From Chlamydiales bacterium (GTDB lineage: Bacteria; Chlamydiota; Chlamydiia; Chlamydiales; JACRBE01): 32,384 nt of DNA. The stretch lies in the NCBI GenBank assembly GCA_016213235.1, contig JACRBE010000047.1, positions 120,653-153,036 on the forward strand, written 5' to 3'. Positions 30,740-32,384 of the stretch are shown piece by piece. The notes beneath the pieces were generated by a model. It made no database searches, was not told the origin of the DNA, and was given only the letters and a program-made list of their open reading frames with translations. Position 1 is the first letter of the stretch. Every line of letters begins with the position of its first letter. The position numbers and the translations under genes were made by a program.

Positions 30740-31654
30740 CCATCTTCTACGCTGAAAGAGCCAGTAAGCGAAATAAGATATTACAGCGATAAAGAAAACA
30801 ATATAGATAAATGCCTTTGGATGGTCATGCAAAGGAAGCGCTACGTTCATACCATAAAGAGAAGATATCATCGTAGGGATGTTTAAAATAATAGTTAAGG
30901 CCGTCAGTAGCTTGATTGTTTTACTCAGCTGATTGGTAAAAATGATTTGATAAGAGTCTCTTAACGAGCGGATGGTGCGAAGCAAAATAGAACAGAGATC
31001 TTCTGACTGGATGCTGGCATTAAGCAAGTCTTCTAAAGAGTCCTGATCTTTTTCATATAAAATCGTATATTTACCGGAGCTCATAGATTGAAAGACGGTT
31101 CTTAGGGGTACTAAAGAAGATAGGTATTGGTTTAGGGTTTCTTCGTTAATGGTAAGATCGGTAATATCTTCACTATCTACATGCTGTAGATCTTTTTCTT
31201 GTTGCAAGACGTTGGATCGGATACGTTTGATTTCAATGGTAAATTCTTGTGCAATTTTCAATAGTACATAAATTAAAAGTTTTGATTTTTGAAAGGTAGA
31301 TATTTTAGGGTTTTGCTCAATAAAACGATCGATTACCTGGCTTCTGTGAGGGGATATAGTAATAAAATAATCATTTGTTAAAATAATAGTTAGTGTAGAT
31401 GTTTTAAGGCCGGCTTCTTGACTGGAGGGGTGTCTTGTAAAGATAACAACATTGTCGTTGACTTTCTCAATGCGAGGAACCTCATACTTATCAAGACAAT
31501 CATGAATATCGGTATAATCGATATTAATAAAATTAGCTATTTTTGCAATGTCACTCGTAGTTGCTTCATCAACGTGGATCCAGCATCCAGAAATAGGCTC
31601 ATCAAGTGTATGAAAAGTCTCTTCATATTCATCTTTTATATAAATAGTAATCAT
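30734..31654 (-). CDS. corA: CorA-family Mg2+/divalent cation transporter
   Basis: 306 aa. A long acidic N-terminal cytoplasmic domain (beta, then helices) leads to a stalk helix and two C-terminal membrane helices. The first ends in the diagnostic selectivity motif YGMN (in MISSLYGMNVALPLHDHPKA), and the second, FIYIVFFIAVISYFAYWLF, ends in the basic RRRWL that closes the gate. Homopentameric channel for Mg2+ or Co2+. GGAAAG precedes ATG 31654. It follows lpxD on the same strand by 87 bases. Strong family call; substrate not determinable. Confidence 0.93.
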   Translation of the reverse strand: MITIYIKDEYEETFHTLDEPISGCWIHVDEATTSDIAKIANFINIDYTDIHDCLDKYEVPRIEKVNDNVVIFTRHPSSQEAGLKTSTLTIILTNDYFITISPHRSQVIDRFIEQNPKISTFQKSKLLIYVLLKIAQEFTIEIKRIRSNVLQQEKDLQHVDSEDITDLTINEETLNQYLSSLVPLRTVFQSMSSGKYTILYEKDQDSLEDLLNASIQSEDLCSILLRTIRSLRDSYQIIFTNQLSKTIKLLTALTIILNIPTMISSLYGMNVALPLHDHPKAFIYIVFFIAVISYFAYWLFQRRRWL

Positions 31655-31741
31655 AAACTTTTCTTTCCACTACGATGTGTGTCATTCTCTCTAATATTGC
31701 AAAAAAAACAATATGACAAGAAATTTTCTTAATTTAGATCT

Positions 31742-32384
31742 TTATGATACCATGCCAGCTTCCATTGCAGCGAGTCTTTTTTCTAGTTGCTCGATTCTTT
31801 TTACATATTCTGCAATGTTTCTAACTTTTACTTTATAACGGTTATAGTCATTAAGCGGTATTGCCGGACTACCCCTATAAGCTCCTTTTTCTGTGATAGA
31901 TTTGCTAATACCACTTCTGGTGGCTATTTGTACAAAATCAGCAATATCTATATGTCCAGTCACACCTACCTGTCCTCCCATTACCACATATTTACCTGTT
32001 TTGGAAGACCCTGCAATACCTGTTTGCGCTATAATGATATTATGCTCGCCAATTTCTACATTATGGGCAATTTGGACTAAATTATCGATTTTAGTCCCTT
32101 TCCTGATTCTTGTAGCTTTAAACCTTGCTCGATCAATTGTCGTATTGGAACCAATTTCGCAATCGTCTTCAATGATTACGATGCCAATTTGGTTTAATTT
32201 AATATGCTCACCCTTTTCATTAGTAAGATAACCAAATCCGCAAGAGCCGATAATTGCGCCAGGTTGCAGGACAACACGATGATGTACCTCACAACCCTCT
32301 CTAATTACAACCTGTGGATAAATAACACAATTATTACCAATGCTAACGTTTGCTTGGATGCAAACATTAGCGTGAATAATCGTA
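31742..32384 (-). CDS. lpxD: UDP-3-O-acylglucosamine N-acyltransferase LpxD, C-terminal part
   Basis: The frame is open from the window edge to its TAA-side end at 31742, giving the last ~213 residues; the N-terminus lies beyond 32384. The left-handed hexapeptide helix is evident: [20 protein letters not shown], then [16 protein letters not shown] with the catalytic His in [26 protein letters not shown] and [10 protein letters not shown]. The C-terminal helix ([17 protein letters not shown]) is the LpxD trimer extension, which separates it from LpxA. It adds the second acyl chain in lipid A synthesis in the cytosol. In Chlamydia lpxD is also near pdhABC. Confidence 0.95.
   Translation of the reverse strand, partial: TIIHANVCIQANVSIGNNCVIYPQVVIREGCEVHHRVVLQPGAIIGSCGFGYLTNEKGEHIKLNQIGIVIIEDDCEIGSNTTIDRARFKATRIRKGTKIDNLVQIAHNVEIGEHNIIIAQTGIAGSSKTGKYVVMGGQVGVTGHIDIADFVQIATRSGISKSITEKGAYRGSPAIPLNDYNRYKVKVRNIAEYVKRIEQLEKRLAAMEAGMVS

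Overview
The window looks like chromosomal DNA of a member of the phylum Chlamydiae, most likely an 'environmental' chlamydia of the Simkania/Rhabdochlamydia type. The evidence is AT-rich DNA, chlamydial core gene clusters (groEL-groES next to pepF; HU/IHF - hypothetical - accA - msbA; dnaQ-like exonuclease; pdhA-pdhB-pdhC; lpxD), an Lpg1974/MOMP-like beta-barrel porin, small proteins with paired hydrophobic segments resembling inclusion-membrane (Inc) proteins, and an ankyrin-SET protein. Cluster comparisons are from memory of Chlamydia gene order; the family-level placement is inference.

Layout. 1-4.0 kb is a decayed accessory region: the end of a HigA-type antitoxin, an AbrB/MazE-domain protein divergent from a DUF3800 gene with a one-base frameshift in an A8 tract, a non-coding stretch with an inverted repeat and terminator, a DUF5677-like protein, three small secreted or membrane proteins (one of 58 aa with a TPR-like core), and a HigB-type toxin remnant. 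It ends at a tRNA-Asn whose 3' end faces the accessory genes, the usual arrangement at a tRNA integration site. 4.1-10.9 kb is a host-interaction and envelope block: an Inc-like protein, a spermidine synthase with a signal peptide, a polytopic HExxH membrane protein, a secreted protein plus porin, a second DUF3800 relic, and an ankyrin-SET protein immediately downstream of an AsmA-like membrane protein.

10.9-14.9 kb holds groES-groEL under a recognisable CIRCE operator and the divergent oligopeptidase F. 14.9-18.0 kb holds HPr, a DUF151 nuclease-domain protein with rpiA, and a small coiled-coil protein overlapping tyrS. 18.1-23.9 kb is the HU/IHF - hypothetical - L,D-transpeptidase - accA - MsbA-type ABC exporter run. 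23.9-29.1 kb has a small membrane protein, a DEDDh exonuclease, a secreted catalytically degenerate PLD-like protein with a 48-aa lipoprotein, and the pyruvate dehydrogenase E1alpha-E1beta-E2 operon without E3. 29.1-32.4 kb has an unrecognised helical protein, a small secreted protein, a CorA-type transporter and the C-terminal part of LpxD running off the window.

Together the core genes cover protein folding, acetyl-CoA supply (PDH) feeding fatty-acid synthesis (AccA), and lipid A/envelope building (LpxD, MsbA). The least ordinary parts are the ankyrin-SET fusion, the apparently exported spermidine synthase, the L,D-transpeptidase inside a conserved cluster, and the decaying toxin/antitoxin/DUF3800 region beside tRNA-Asn.
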